The notes under the pieces: model-generated | Database searches by the model: none | Seen by the model: the letters and a program-made list of their open reading frames with translations, nothing else | Told to the model about the DNA's origin: nothing | Translations under genes and position numbers: made by a program | In this document: positions 23,626 through 32,630 of the stretch, one piece after another | Layout: each line of letters begins with the position of its first letter | Numbering within the stretch: position 1 is the first letter of the stretch | Origin: an uncultured Allomuricauda sp. | GTDB lineage: Bacteria > Bacteroidota > Bacteroidia > Flavobacteriales > Flavobacteriaceae | DNA: 64,000 nucleotides | Assembly (NCBI RefSeq): GCF_947501165.1 | Contig: NZ_CANMUU010000004.1 | Span: 186,001 to 250,000, forward strand | Reading direction: 5' to 3'

Positions 23626-23922
23626 TTACAGTTCAATCACTGCATTTTCCGTACCAGCAAAATCGTTCCATTGGTAACGATCTGCTGCCTCATCGTTCAC
23701 ATAGTTTCCATCAACGATATAACGGAACTCAAAGGAATTTTCTTTAGGTAAATCAAAGGTTCCCTTAAAGGTTCCATTCTTTAGTTTTTTCAACGTGCTT
23801 CCTTTTGGGTTCCACTTGTTGAAGTCTCCAACTACAGCTACTTTCTTAGCTTCTTCAGCTGGAACAGTAAAAGTTACTTTACAAATCGGCTTACTTTTTA
23901 GGTATTGTTTCTTTATTGCCAT
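23626..23922 (-). CDS. Small glycogen-binding-like (CBM48/isoamylase early set) protein
   Basis: A 98-residue stand-alone carbohydrate-binding module. I start at the ATG at 23922 (MAIKKQYLKSK). The fold signature AVVGDFNKWNP and KGTFDLPKENSFEFRYIVDGNYVND match the AMPK-beta / isoamylase N-terminal (CBM48) family. Such short proteins occur in many Bacteroidota; they lack catalytic domains and may bind glycogen. There is no signal peptide, so it is cytoplasmic. It is convergent with DUF427. The start is well supported because the in-frame residues upstream (23955) are not conserved-looking. Confidence 0.82.
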   Translation of the reverse strand: MAIKKQYLKSKPICKVTFTVPAEEAKKVAVVGDFNKWNPKGSTLKKLKNGTFKGTFDLPKENSFEFRYIVDGNYVNDEAADRYQWNDFAGTENAVIEL

Positions 23923-24080
23923 GGTACTAAATTTTGTTTTTAAAATACTCAGCAAAGCAAAATATAAAACCTCTTATTTACAATAAGTTAAGGTCGATTT
24001 ATCATATTGATAAAATGAACTTTACAATTGCCTTATTTTGGCAAAATAGCCGATTTATTTTTTGGAAAATATGATTCTCG

Positions 24081-25181
24081 TCAGTTGGACCGAAGAATAT
24101 CCACAATGGCATCTACTTCATCTTCCGTATTATAGAAATGAAAACTTAGGCGTATACCTGCCCCTCGCAGCGCACAGACCACACCGTTTGATTGTAACGT
24201 GTTAAAAAGCTCTTGATTTCCCTTAATATTGAAAATAGTACTGTGCTCCTTTCTATACTGAACTGAGTCTTCCAAAAGCCCTAATCTGGAAAACTCGGTA
24301 TGAGCCTTTTGAGATAGTTTTTTTAAACGTTCTTCTATTTTATCCAAACCAACACCCTGAAGAAACTTCAAAGAAAATTGCAGACTTCCAAAATTAAGCG
24401 AGTCTAAATGGCCAGGCTCAAGATGTTTGCAAAATGGAATGGAATTTCTTTTGGCAATATCCCTATCTACGGAACCATTGCCAATGGACTTGAGATTAAA
24501 CCTTTTCTTGATTTGGTCTTTTACCAAAACAAAGGCATTGCCATAACCGGATAGTAACCATTTATAAGTGCTGGCTCCTAAAACATCAATTCCTGAATTT
24601 TCAAAATCAAATTCTTGTGTGCCGCAGAATTGGGTTCCATCTGCAATAATCATAAGGTCTGGAAACTCGTTTTTAAGTCGTTTAAGAAAATCTAAATCTA
24701 CTTTTATGCCGTTTATCCATTGAATCACACTCAGCGCCAAGATATCAACGTCATTTCCTTTTATAGCTTCATATATTTTTTCCTCAAGTTTTTCGTCAAT
24801 ATTTAGATATATTCTTTCGTGGTTTCTTGTTTCAAAGACCCAATTTAGAGATGGGTAGTCATCCTTTAAAAGCAATACATTCTGATTTTTCGGTAATCCC
24901 TCAAGAAGCAAGTTCAACGCAATGGAAAAGTTGGGAATCAACGCTACGTTTTCCTTTTTACATCCAAAAAAATCCCCAACAGTTTGATTTATGAAATGTG
25001 TATTTTCAAAACTTTTTTGTTTCATGTGGCTCCCCCCCAGCAGGTACTCTTTATCATGCGCTCTTCGCCATTCAAACAAATCCGTACTGAGGAGTCCAGT
25101 GGCAGCTGTGTTGGCATAAATGCATTCTTGAACCACAGGAAATTTTTTCCTTAGCTTTTCAATTTCAGAAGTATTGCTCAC
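24081..25181 (-). CDS. Class V aminotransferase-fold PLP enzyme, candidate EgtE-like lyase
   Basis: A 366-residue cytoplasmic enzyme of the cysteine desulfurase / class V family, with GTG start at 25181. The PLP-binding Lys is in GASTYKWLLSGYGNAF, and the Asp that holds the cofactor is in IADGTQFCGTQEF. The C-terminal region (GAGIRLSFHFYNTEDEVD) follows isopenicillin-epimerase-like or EgtE-like members and lacks the SufS/IscS active-site Cys loop (RxGxHCAQP or SACSSG). So it is unlikely to be a sulfur-transfer desulfurase. It lies close to egtBD, in opposite orientation. Alternatives are a C-S lyase or an aminotransferase. Its promoter overlaps that of the divergent 2TM gene. Confidence 0.82.
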   Translation of the reverse strand: MSNTSEIEKLRKKFPVVQECIYANTAATGLLSTDLFEWRRAHDKEYLLGGSHMKQKSFENTHFINQTVGDFFGCKKENVALIPNFSIALNLLLEGLPKNQNVLLLKDDYPSLNWVFETRNHERIYLNIDEKLEEKIYEAIKGNDVDILALSVIQWINGIKVDLDFLKRLKNEFPDLMIIADGTQFCGTQEFDFENSGIDVLGASTYKWLLSGYGNAFVLVKDQIKKRFNLKSIGNGSVDRDIAKRNSIPFCKHLEPGHLDSLNFGSLQFSLKFLQGVGLDKIEERLKKLSQKAHTEFSRLGLLEDSVQYRKEHSTIFNIKGNQELFNTLQSNGVVCALRGAGIRLSFHFYNTEDEVDAIVDILRSN

Positions 25182-25189
25182 AATTCAAT

Positions 25190-25197
25190 TATCTTTG
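25190..25197 (+). promoter_or_regulatory. TATCTTTG, -7 box for the 2TM-folA unit
   Basis: This perfect TAnnTTTG match is 21 bases before the ATG at 25219. The -33 region has no clear TTG. The site overlaps the start region of the divergent PLP enzyme gene. Confidence 0.45.
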
Positions 25198-25218
25198 TTG
25201 CTAAAGATAGCCATTCCC

Positions 25219-25608
25219 ATGCTCTCCTTTCGAAAAAAGAAATCCAATCCGGTTGACCATGAACAACATGAACTTTTGGAATATGCGCAAAAGCGGGTAA
25301 CGCAAAAAAAACGTCTCTTCTCCCATTTTGTAATCTTTCTGATTGGCAGCGTATTCTTGGTATTGATCAACAAAATACTAAAGTACGGGGAACAATACGA
25401 TTGGTTCGTTTGGGCAATACTCCTTTGGGCTTTCCTGTTTGTACTACATGCCTTTAACGTTTTTGTGACCCATAAATTTATGGGACAAGATTGGGAGCGT
25501 AAGCAAAGGGAAATTCTTGTGGCCAAACAGAAAAAACGTATTGCTGAGATACAAAAGGAAATTGAAACCGACTTTCCGTTATCTTCCATCAATAAAAAAA
25601 AAGACTAG
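25219..25608 (+). CDS. 2TM-domain membrane protein
   Basis: A 129-residue protein with two membrane spans (about residues 38-60, FVIFLIGSVFLVLIN; and about 72-92, WAILLWAFLFVLHAF), flanked by charged helices: a 2TM domain. I choose the ATG at 25219 (MLSFRKKK), because a longer frame starts within the divergent promoter. The function of 2TM domains in Bacteroidota is not established. Its TAG stop overlaps the GTG start of folA by one base, so translation is coupled. Confidence 0.83.
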   Translation: MLSFRKKKSNPVDHEQHELLEYAQKRVTQKKRLFSHFVIFLIGSVFLVLINKILKYGEQYDWFVWAILLWAFLFVLHAFNVFVTHKFMGQDWERKQREILVAKQKKRIAEIQKEIETDFPLSSINKKKD

Positions 25609-26099
25609 TGCAGGAACTTATTATTATAGCCGCTGCCGGGGAAAACAACGCCTTGGGTATAAACAACGATTTACCTTGGCATCTCCCAGATGATTTTAAA
25701 CGTTTTAAAGCACTGACCTCGGGGCATAAAATTATCATGGGTCGAAAAACACTGGAAAGCTTTCCAAAAGCCTTGCCTAACCGAGAGCATATTGTTATTA
25801 CCCGAGATACCACCTATACCCCAAAATTTCCTAGTTTGGTAACCCATTCCCTTGAAGATGCAATTGCATTAATTGGAGAAAATGAGCGGGCCTTCATTAT
25901 AGGTGGCGGTGAAATCTACAAACAGTCCATGGCAATTGCAACTTCAATAGAACTTACTCGAATACACAGCACTTTTAAAGCAGATACTTTTTTTCCTGAA
26001 ATAGACCTTGATGTTTGGGGGTTGGTAAATGAAGAATTCCATCCAAAGGATGATCGTCATAAATTTGATTTTACCTATCAAACCTTTAAAAGAAAATAG
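25608..26099 (+). CDS. folA: Dihydrofolate reductase
   Basis: A 163-residue cytoplasmic enzyme that reduces dihydrofolate to tetrahydrofolate with NADPH. The typical DHFR pattern is visible: IIAAAGENNALG at the start, the DLPWHLPDDFKRFKALT segment with the catalytic Asp near residue 28, IIMGRKTLESFP (NADPH) and FIIGGGEIYKQ. Translation starts at the GTG (25608) that overlaps the 2TM stop by one base. Length (163) is close to E. coli FolA (159). It supports the thymidylate synthase at 2.6 kb, which produces dihydrofolate. It converges with murI, one base after the stop codon. Confidence 0.95.
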   Translation: MQELIIIAAAGENNALGINNDLPWHLPDDFKRFKALTSGHKIIMGRKTLESFPKALPNREHIVITRDTTYTPKFPSLVTHSLEDAIALIGENERAFIIGGGEIYKQSMAIATSIELTRIHSTFKADTFFPEIDLDVWGLVNEEFHPKDDRHKFDFTYQTFKRK

Positions 26100-26100
26100 T

Positions 26101-26880
26101 CTAGAAATCCTTGTATTCGACTAAAGCGTCGTAATCGTTTACAAAGCTTTGAAGTACTTTGGTTTCAATATTGGAATAAAAAGTAGATTTTCCTTTTTTG
26201 GTTGACGTTGTCAAAAGACTTTCCTGCTCAAGTATGGCTTCAGTTTGCCTCGCGACGGCTTCACTGGAATCTATAATTTGAACATGCTTTGGTAGTATTT
26301 TCTTTAACAAGGGTATGAGATAGGGATAATGGGTACAGCCAAGAACAAGACAATCCATTTGAGCCTGTGTCATAGGCTCTAAATAGGACCTCAGCAATGC
26401 TTCTGTTTCTTTGTCATTTTCCTTGCCTGCTTCAATTAACTCTACCAAACCTTTACCCTCTTGTTCAATAACCGTAATTCCTTCGGCGTAAAGCCTTGAA
26501 GTACTATGAAACAGATTACTGGACAAAGTACCTTTTGTTGCCAATACCCCAACCTTTTTGGTTTTAGTATGCAATGCAGCTGGTTTAATGGCCGGTTCTA
26601 TTCCAATAAAAGGAGTAGGATAGTTTTTTCGCAGGTAACTTATGGCATTAGTGGTGGCAGTGTTACAAGCAACTACTATAAGTTTGCAATCTTTTGAAAG
26701 CAAAAAGTCTGTGTTCTTTTTACTTAGCTCCAGAATTTCAGTCTCTGATTTGGTTCCATACGGGGCATTCTTACTATCCGCTAAATATAGGGTATCCTCA
26801 AATGGGAGTTTTTTTCGGATTTCCTTCCAAATGGAAGTACCTCCTACACCAGAATCAAAAATCCCTATGGGTTTACGCAT
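26101..26880 (-). CDS. murI: Glutamate racemase
   Basis: A 259-residue cytoplasmic enzyme that makes D-glutamate for peptidoglycan. The catalytic residues are visible: Asp in GIFDSGVGG (near residue 8), the first Cys in VVACNTATTNA (near residue 73) and the second Cys in VLGCTHYPY (near residue 184). The ATG at 26880 begins MRKPIGIFDSGVGG. It is the last member of the minus-strand envelope block, although the OmpH gene upstream ends with a terminator, so murI probably has its own promoter (TACTTTTA just upstream is a near -7 box). Confidence 0.95.
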   Translation of the reverse strand: MRKPIGIFDSGVGGTSIWKEIRKKLPFEDTLYLADSKNAPYGTKSETEILELSKKNTDFLLSKDCKLIVVACNTATTNAISYLRKNYPTPFIGIEPAIKPAALHTKTKKVGVLATKGTLSSNLFHSTSRLYAEGITVIEQEGKGLVELIEAGKENDKETEALLRSYLEPMTQAQMDCLVLGCTHYPYLIPLLKKILPKHVQIIDSSEAVARQTEAILEQESLLTTSTKKGKSTFYSNIETKVLQSFVNDYDALVEYKDF

Positions 26881-26908
26881 TTTTAAAAGTAGCTAGATTG
26901 TGGAAAAC

Positions 26909-26946
26909 AAAAAACCGTACGTTCAAAAAAGAAGTACGGTTTTTAT
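26909..26946 (-). terminator. Rho-independent terminator after ompH
   Basis: On the minus strand AAAACCGTAC and GTACGGTTTT form a 10-bp stem with a 13-base A/T-rich loop, followed by TTTTTTG. It ends the bamA-ompH transcription unit before murI. Confidence 0.78.
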
Positions 26947-26966
26947 TTTGTTTAAAGCAAAGATTT

Positions 26967-27476
26967 TTAGAAGCCTAACTCTCTTTTAACAGCAGGCAAT
27001 AAATCCTTTCCTTTGGCTACAATGAGACCAAGTCCCGGACTTGCATCCATTACATAATCGATACCTTCTGCGGCAGCTACTTTTTCAATGGCACTTTTGG
27101 CCTTATCCGAAATGGGTGCAAACAATTCTTGTTGCTTTTTTTGCATTTCTTGAACCGCGGCCTGTTCGGCTTCTTGAATGTTTTTCTCAAACCCCTGAAG
27201 CTCTTGTGCTCTTTTCTCGTTTTCCTCTTTAGACTTTGAAGTAGCCTCGTTGGAATACTGGGTGTACTTATTTTTAAGTTCTGTCATTGAACTTTCTATA
27301 TCTGCCCTATACGTTTCTTGAAGTTTTTTAAGCTCTGCTTGAGCCGCTTTCATCTCCGGCATTTCAGACAATAATTGCTGCACATTGATGTGGGCTGTAT
27401 TGCTTTGAGCGTTAATAAAACCTGTAGCCGCTACAAACAAAACCAGGGCTACAGCCATCTTCTTTACATTTTTCAT
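26967..27476 (-). CDS. OmpH/Skp-family periplasmic chaperone (copy 1)
   Basis: A 169-residue protein with a signal peptide (MAVALVLFVAATGFINAQS). The rest is a long coiled-coil helix rich in Lys, Glu and Gln (AELKKLQETYRADIESSMTE), ending in the trimerisation region ASPGLGLIVAKGKDLL. Skp guides outer-membrane proteins through the periplasm to the BAM complex. Length agrees with E. coli Skp (161). The second copy is immediately upstream and bamA beyond it, the usual order in Bacteroidota. Confidence 0.92.
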   Translation of the reverse strand: MKNVKKMAVALVLFVAATGFINAQSNTAHINVQQLLSEMPEMKAAQAELKKLQETYRADIESSMTELKNKYTQYSNEATSKSKEENEKRAQELQGFEKNIQEAEQAAVQEMQKKQQELFAPISDKAKSAIEKVAAAEGIDYVMDASPGLGLIVAKGKDLLPAVKRELGF

Positions 27477-27518
27477 AATCTGAGTTACTATTTGAATGTT
27501 AATTTTAGTGTTTTTATT

Positions 27519-28355
27519 TTACTGCTGGATGGAGTCTTTCGGTTGCTCTTGGGCTTTTTTACGTTCTTCCAATTTAGCTTTCCTTCTGGCCTCGCGTTCA
27601 TCCAACAACTTTTTTCTTCTTGCTTCGTATGCTTTTTTGCGTTCTTCTCTTAATCGCAATTGCTCTGCTCTTCTGTCATCAGCAGCCTTTGCCTTTTCAT
27701 CTCTAGACTTTGCTGCGTTTTCTTGCCTTTGTTTTAGAGCCTCACTTATTTCTTTATCAGCTTCTGCTTCTTCATCCTTGAACTTGTCCAGTCTGCTTTT
27801 TTCTTGTTGCTTTTTATTGGATTTGCTCACTTTTCTTGTGCGAGCTATTTCCCTAAGGACCAAGTCACTAATGTCATGTCTTTTTTCGGAGTACAACATT
27901 ACGACATCTGCCGATTTATCGAAAATAAAATCGTATCTTTTATTACCTCCTATTTTTTGTACTTCGCTGAAAACTTGGTCTTGAATGGGCTGAATCAATA
28001 ATCTTTTCTGTAAAACCAAATCTCCTTGAGGACCAAAACGATCCTGTTGATATTCTATCATTTCCGATTCAAGCACCTGAATTTCTTCTTCCCGCTCGGC
28101 AATTAACTCATCCGTTAAAAGAACTTTCTCAGCCATTAAATCTTTCTTCATTTGTTCTACAACGCTACGTTTCAGCTCTATTTCCTGCTTCCATTTTTGC
28201 GCCTTTGCTTCTAACTGAGTGCTAGCTTCCCTATATTCTTCCACATTTTCAAGGATATACTCCATATCAACATATCCTATCCTTACTCCCCTCTGAGAAA
28301 ACATTTGGGCAGAAACCATTAAAGTCAATAATGTTAAAAGAACTTTGTTGTTCAT
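27519..28355 (-). CDS. OmpH/Skp-family chaperone (copy 2, long form)
   Basis: A 278-residue protein. I use the ATG at 28355 (MNNKVLLTLLTLMVSAQMFSQ, signal peptide); the longer frame adds 32 residues that are not a signal peptide. Residues about 25-180 show the OmpH fold (RIGYVDMEYILENVEEYREAS, a RYDFIFDKSADVVMLY end). An extra C-terminal charged coiled coil (about 190-278) is rich in EERKKAYEARRKK-type residues, a Lys/Arg/Glu tail that may bind RNA or membranes, although this is speculative. It is the longer of the pair of Skp copies and is cotranscribed with bamA, 98 bp away. Confidence 0.9.
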   Translation of the reverse strand: MNNKVLLTLLTLMVSAQMFSQRGVRIGYVDMEYILENVEEYREASTQLEAKAQKWKQEIELKRSVVEQMKKDLMAEKVLLTDELIAEREEEIQVLESEMIEYQQDRFGPQGDLVLQKRLLIQPIQDQVFSEVQKIGGNKRYDFIFDKSADVVMLYSEKRHDISDLVLREIARTRKVSKSNKKQQEKSRLDKFKDEEAEADKEISEALKQRQENAAKSRDEKAKAADDRRAEQLRLREERKKAYEARRKKLLDEREARRKAKLEERKKAQEQPKDSIQQ

Positions 28356-28453
28356 TCTTGTTCCGCTTTTTAATAGAAAATATCGTGCCAAAAAACCAAA
28401 ACTCCTCAAAATGAAGTCTTTAGATGTTTTATATTGCTCGTATTTCCACATGA

Positions 28454-31123
28454 TTAAAACTGCTGCCCGATAATGAAGTGTGTTTGCCAGCCACTGGGTC
28501 CAACTGAACCTGGTCTGGCATCTGTATCGAAGCCATAACCAAAGTCAATTCCCAAGAGACCAAATGCCGGCATAAAAATACGAAGCCCCACTCCGGCAGA
28601 TCTTTTTAATTCAAACGGATTAAATTCACTAAAATTGTTGAAGGCATTACCAGCTTCTAAAAACGAAAGTGCATAGATTGAAGCTGCTGGCTTTAGAGTT
28701 AACGGATAACGAAGTTCCAAAGAGAATTTATTATAGATGGTTCCCCCATCCTGCTCTTGTCTCCCAGTAATTGGGTTTATTATGAAAGGTGTCAAGGAAC
28801 TGTTCTCATATCCCCTAAGCTGAATAATCTCCCTACCATCAAGGGTAAAGTTTCCTAAACCATCTCCTCCTACGAAAAAACGTTCAAATGGAACATCTCC
28901 TATATCATTGTTATAACTTCCTAAGAAACCAAATTCAGCATTGGTCCTCAATACCAACTTATCAACTAACTGAGTATACCAATCTCCTCTAAATTTTATT
29001 TTGTAAAACTCCAAAAGCTTAAAGCGTTCCTCTTCCAATCTTTCCAATTCGTCACTTAACTCTTCAAACTCTAGTTGTTCTTCAACTGACCCCGGGTTTG
29101 GCCCTATATCAAAAAGATCTTGGGTTATTTCGTCTATCCTTGATCGTATCCCTTTAAAATCTTTCCCTGAAAACAAAGAATATGGAGGGGTAAATTTGGC
29201 AGTAAACTCAAAGTTGGAACCAGTCAAAGGGAAAATTCTACTTGGACCTTGAGAACTTCTTGAAATTCCAAACGTATAATTCAAAGAATTGGAACTACCA
29301 TTTCCAAAATTGAAAAGTCCATTGTTAAAATCATTGAAATCGTACAATTGGTAGCTCAATGCATGGGAAACTGTGAAAAAGTCATCTGGCCATTGGACTC
29401 TTTTGGCCAATCCCAAAGAAACACCGGTAATTGCAAACCCTCTATCTCTATCCACATCTATCCTACCCCTATTGTCAAAGTTTGTGGCGAATTGTTGAGT
29501 TCTGGATAATGATAAGTTAAAACGTACTGGCTTTTTACCTCCAAGCCAAGGTTCTGCAAAATTTAAACTGTATACCCTAAAAGACCTACTTGCCTGCAAT
29601 CGCAAGGCAAATGTTTGTCCATCTCCCATAGGAACTGGCTTATAGGCTTTTCCGTTAAATATATTACTCAACGAGAAGTTATTGAAGGAAAGTCCAAGCG
29701 TTCCAATAAATCCTCCACCACCAAATCCTCCTTGTAGTTCTATTTGACTTGAACCGGATTCAACCAAACTATACTTGATATCCACTGTTCCTGCATTGGG
29801 GTCGGGGTTCTGTATGTCTGGTGCAATTTGTTCCGCATCGAAAAAACCAAGTTGTCCAAGTTCTCGAATACTTCTTACAATATTGTCTTTGCTATACTTT
29901 TGACCTGGTCTTGTGCGAAGTTCCCTGAAAATCACGTGGTCGTTGGTTTTGTCGTTGCCTACTACCGTAACATGATTTAGGAAGGTTTCTTTACCTTCAA
30001 TGATTCGAATTTCAAAATCTATGGTGTCATTGACCGCTGAAACCTCCACTGGATTTATGCTGGAAAAGAGATAGCCATTATTCTGATAAAGGTTGGTTAA
30101 ATCAACTGCATCTGGTTTGGTATCATCAGCAATTCTTTTTTTGAGTAAAACCCCATTATATGTTTCTCCTTTCCGAATACCCAAAACCTGGCTCAACTGT
30201 CTATCTGTATAAACAGAATTACCTACAAAATTGATATCTCCGAAATAGTACTTGTTCCCTTCTTCTACCTTTATTTTTAAATCAATGTTGTTTTCATTTA
30301 CCTTAATAAAGGTATCTGATAGGACTCGGGCATCACGATAACCTCTTTCTGCATAAGCATCAACAAGATTGGTAAGGTCTTCTTCAAAATCAGCTTCTAT
30401 ATATTTTGATTTTTTCCAGAAACGATATAGCTTTTTCTTCTTTGTATTTTTTAAAGCCTTTTGAAGGCGTTTTTTAGACAACTTTTCGTTTCCTTCAAAA
30501 ACAATACTTCTGATTTTTACCTTATCCCCTTTGTTTACATTGATAACCATACTTTGCGAATTGGTATCGGAAGTATCTTTAGCGGTTGCAATGTTTACTT
30601 TTGCATTTAAATAACCTTGCTTCTTATACTTATTTTGAAGATAGTTTTTGGTGTTGGCTATCAAACTTTGGGTTATCTTCTTTCCTTTTTTAAGGTCAGT
30701 GTCGTTAATAATGTCATCAACTTTTCGCTTTTTAACCCCAAAAATGGTCACTTTTGATAAGGTTGGTCTTTCCAAAATGTTAAGCTCCAAGAAAATCTTA
30801 TCATCTTCTATTTTGGTGTAGTACATACTAACATCACTGAACAGCTCCAAGCTCCATAATTTCTTAATTACGGCACTGATTTCATCTCCAGGCACAGTAA
30901 TACGTTGACCCACACGAAGGCCTGTATACGTTTTTACGGTCTGCTCATTGTAACTTTGCAGCCCTGTTACCGACAAAGCCCCTAAAATGTATGTCTTGCC
31001 ATTTTCAAAGGAAGTGTCCTGGGCTAAGCTCGGGCTGAAGTAAAGGAGAAGAAGGAGTAATGTTAGGTAAGGTTGTAAAGTTTTGGTGGTCCCTTTAACT
31101 GAGTTGTTCGCTAGTCTTTCCAA
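28454..31123 (-). CDS. bamA: Outer-membrane protein assembly factor BamA
   Basis: An 889-residue Omp85 protein, the core of the BAM machine that inserts outer-membrane barrels. It has a signal peptide (LTLLLLLLYFSPSLAQ), five POTRA domains (about 45-480, e.g. IRSIVFEGNEKLSKKRLQKA and FLNHVTVVGNDKTNDHVIFREL), and a C-terminal 16-strand barrel with the typical end (GLLGIDFGYGFDT... WQTHFIIGQQF). The start is a TTG at 31123, which overlaps the end of uppS by 29 bases and fits the signal peptide. It is the largest gene of the envelope cluster. The length is close to other Bacteroidota BamA, and longer than the E. coli protein (810). Confidence 0.94.
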   Translation of the reverse strand: MERLANNSVKGTTKTLQPYLTLLLLLLYFSPSLAQDTSFENGKTYILGALSVTGLQSYNEQTVKTYTGLRVGQRITVPGDEISAVIKKLWSLELFSDVSMYYTKIEDDKIFLELNILERPTLSKVTIFGVKKRKVDDIINDTDLKKGKKITQSLIANTKNYLQNKYKKQGYLNAKVNIATAKDTSDTNSQSMVINVNKGDKVKIRSIVFEGNEKLSKKRLQKALKNTKKKKLYRFWKKSKYIEADFEEDLTNLVDAYAERGYRDARVLSDTFIKVNENNIDLKIKVEEGNKYYFGDINFVGNSVYTDRQLSQVLGIRKGETYNGVLLKKRIADDTKPDAVDLTNLYQNNGYLFSSINPVEVSAVNDTIDFEIRIIEGKETFLNHVTVVGNDKTNDHVIFRELRTRPGQKYSKDNIVRSIRELGQLGFFDAEQIAPDIQNPDPNAGTVDIKYSLVESGSSQIELQGGFGGGGFIGTLGLSFNNFSLSNIFNGKAYKPVPMGDGQTFALRLQASRSFRVYSLNFAEPWLGGKKPVRFNLSLSRTQQFATNFDNRGRIDVDRDRGFAITGVSLGLAKRVQWPDDFFTVSHALSYQLYDFNDFNNGLFNFGNGSSNSLNYTFGISRSSQGPSRIFPLTGSNFEFTAKFTPPYSLFSGKDFKGIRSRIDEITQDLFDIGPNPGSVEEQLEFEELSDELERLEEERFKLLEFYKIKFRGDWYTQLVDKLVLRTNAEFGFLGSYNNDIGDVPFERFFVGGDGLGNFTLDGREIIQLRGYENSSLTPFIINPITGRQEQDGGTIYNKFSLELRYPLTLKPAASIYALSFLEAGNAFNNFSEFNPFELKRSAGVGLRIFMPAFGLLGIDFGYGFDTDARPGSVGPSGWQTHFIIGQQF

Positions 31124-31835
31124 ATCGTCTTTCTCTATTTTGGTAACTTAATATTGCTTCTACCAAATGATGCTCACTAAAATCAGGCCAAAATACGTCA
31201 ATAAAATATAATTCGGCATATGCTATCTGCCAAAGTAAAAAATTGCTTATTCTGCACTCTCCACTGGTGCGAATAAGCAAGTCTACATCTGGCATGAAGT
31301 GCGTGTAAAGATGAGTATTTATAACGGTTTCGTCAATATTTTCGAGTGAAATTATATTATTTTTAACTTTGGAACTTATCTCTTTAATTGCGGTCTTCAG
31401 CTCCTCTCGAGAACCATAGCTCAATGCCAAGGTCAAGGTCATTCCTGAATTTTTTTCAGTTTTCGCAATTACTTCTGATAGTTCTTTTTGAGCTTTGGAT
31501 GGTAAAGTATTTATATTTCCAATAGCCCTTAGTCGGATATTGTTCTTATTCAGGGTATCTAATTCTTTACGGAGTGATGAAACCAAAAGTTTCATTAAGG
31601 TTTCTACTTCCAACTTTGGTCGATTCCAATTTTCCGTTGAAAATGCATAAAGGGTAAGAAAGTCTATTCCAAGCTTTGCACAGGACTCTACTGTGTTCCT
31701 AACAGCATCAACGCCATTTTCATGGCCGAAAACCCTAAGTCTTCCACGCTGTTTTGCCCATCTTCCGTTACCATCCATAATGATGGCAACGTGTTTTGGC
31801 AATCTATTCTTGTTAACGTCCTCTAGTGTTAGCAT
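31095..31835 (-). CDS. uppS: Isoprenyl transferase (undecaprenyl diphosphate synthase)
   Basis: A 246-residue cytoplasmic cis-prenyltransferase that makes the C55 lipid carrier for cell wall and glycan synthesis. Features are: HVAIIMDGNGRWAKQRG with the catalytic Asp near residue 21, FLTLYAFSTENWNRP, and the C-terminal DLLIRTSGECRISNFLLWQ motif. In that motif the Arg-Ile-Ser-Asn-Phe run shows RIS where RLS is more common. It follows the DUF6089 gene with no gap and overlaps bamA by 29 bp, so it is part of the same operon. Confidence 0.95.
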   Translation of the reverse strand: MLTLEDVNKNRLPKHVAIIMDGNGRWAKQRGRLRVFGHENGVDAVRNTVESCAKLGIDFLTLYAFSTENWNRPKLEVETLMKLLVSSLRKELDTLNKNNIRLRAIGNINTLPSKAQKELSEVIAKTEKNSGMTLTLALSYGSREELKTAIKEISSKVKNNIISLENIDETVINTHLYTHFMPDVDLLIRTSGECRISNFLLWQIAYAELYFIDVFWPDFSEHHLVEAILSYQNRERRFGKTSEQLS

Positions 31836-32519
31836 TTACTCAAAGCAATCCTGGCAAGGTTTACGTCCAAAGGTATAGGTTAAAGTTATACCAGAGAAAA
31901 CGTACCAGTCATCACTTAGAATGTTTCCGAATCTAAATTGCTCAAAATTGGAACCTTCGGGATTACTCCCATCCAGATTATCCGTAAAGGTATATCTTGC
32001 CCCAATCTCAGCCCCAAGAATAAGAAACTGATTCAAACGATACTTGGCCCCTACCGTCATTGGAATTGCAAAACTACCTTCTTTTTGGTTAATATCCTGC
32101 ACTTGTTGTGCATCAAAATAATTAAAATCGTACCTAAAATAGGTTAAACCCGTGTAGAGATAGGGGGTAAAGGCAGGCCCGAGCTTATGAAGATTGTATT
32201 CCACAAAGTTAAATTCAAGCCCTACAGAGCCTTCCAGGACCGAGTTATCGATTACAAAACCTCTTTGCTCACGTGAAGATTTGGAGGACTTTGTGTCATC
32301 AGCTGTAAAACTTCCATAGATTACACTGGCGCGCCATGCATATCTTTTACTTTTGTTCCACTTAAAAAGACCTCCAAAAGCTGGCCCGGATGGTAATATA
32401 TAATTGGTTCTACCTACATCACCAATAACATTTGCGCCACCAGCAAAGAGCCCCACTTCATAGGTTTGGGCATTCGCTCCAAGCACTGCACACAAAAAAA
32501 CAGCAAAAACTATTCGCAT
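31836..32519 (-). CDS. Outer-membrane beta-barrel protein (DUF6089)
   Basis: A 227-residue protein with a signal peptide (MRIVFAVFLCAVLGANAQ), followed by alternating beta strands, as in porin-like OmpW/OprF folds. The start TYEVGLFAGGANVIGDVG and the C-terminal GITLTYTFGRKPC fit DUF6089, a barrel family found beside uppS/bamA in Bacteroidota. Function unknown; its place between nadK and uppS is conserved in many relatives that I know. The C-terminal CQDCFE is unusual for a barrel end. Confidence 0.82.
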   Translation of the reverse strand: MRIVFAVFLCAVLGANAQTYEVGLFAGGANVIGDVGRTNYILPSGPAFGGLFKWNKSKRYAWRASVIYGSFTADDTKSSKSSREQRGFVIDNSVLEGSVGLEFNFVEYNLHKLGPAFTPYLYTGLTYFRYDFNYFDAQQVQDINQKEGSFAIPMTVGAKYRLNQFLILGAEIGARYTFTDNLDGSNPEGSNFEQFRFGNILSDDWYVFSGITLTYTFGRKPCQDCFE

Positions 32520-32630
32520 ACCATATATAATGTTAACCTAAAAGAAGTAAAGGAAAGTCTATATAAATCTGGGTTAATATGTTCTCCTTTGTTAAACAGT
32601 TTTTAGCTGTTTTTATTGTTTCAAAATACA

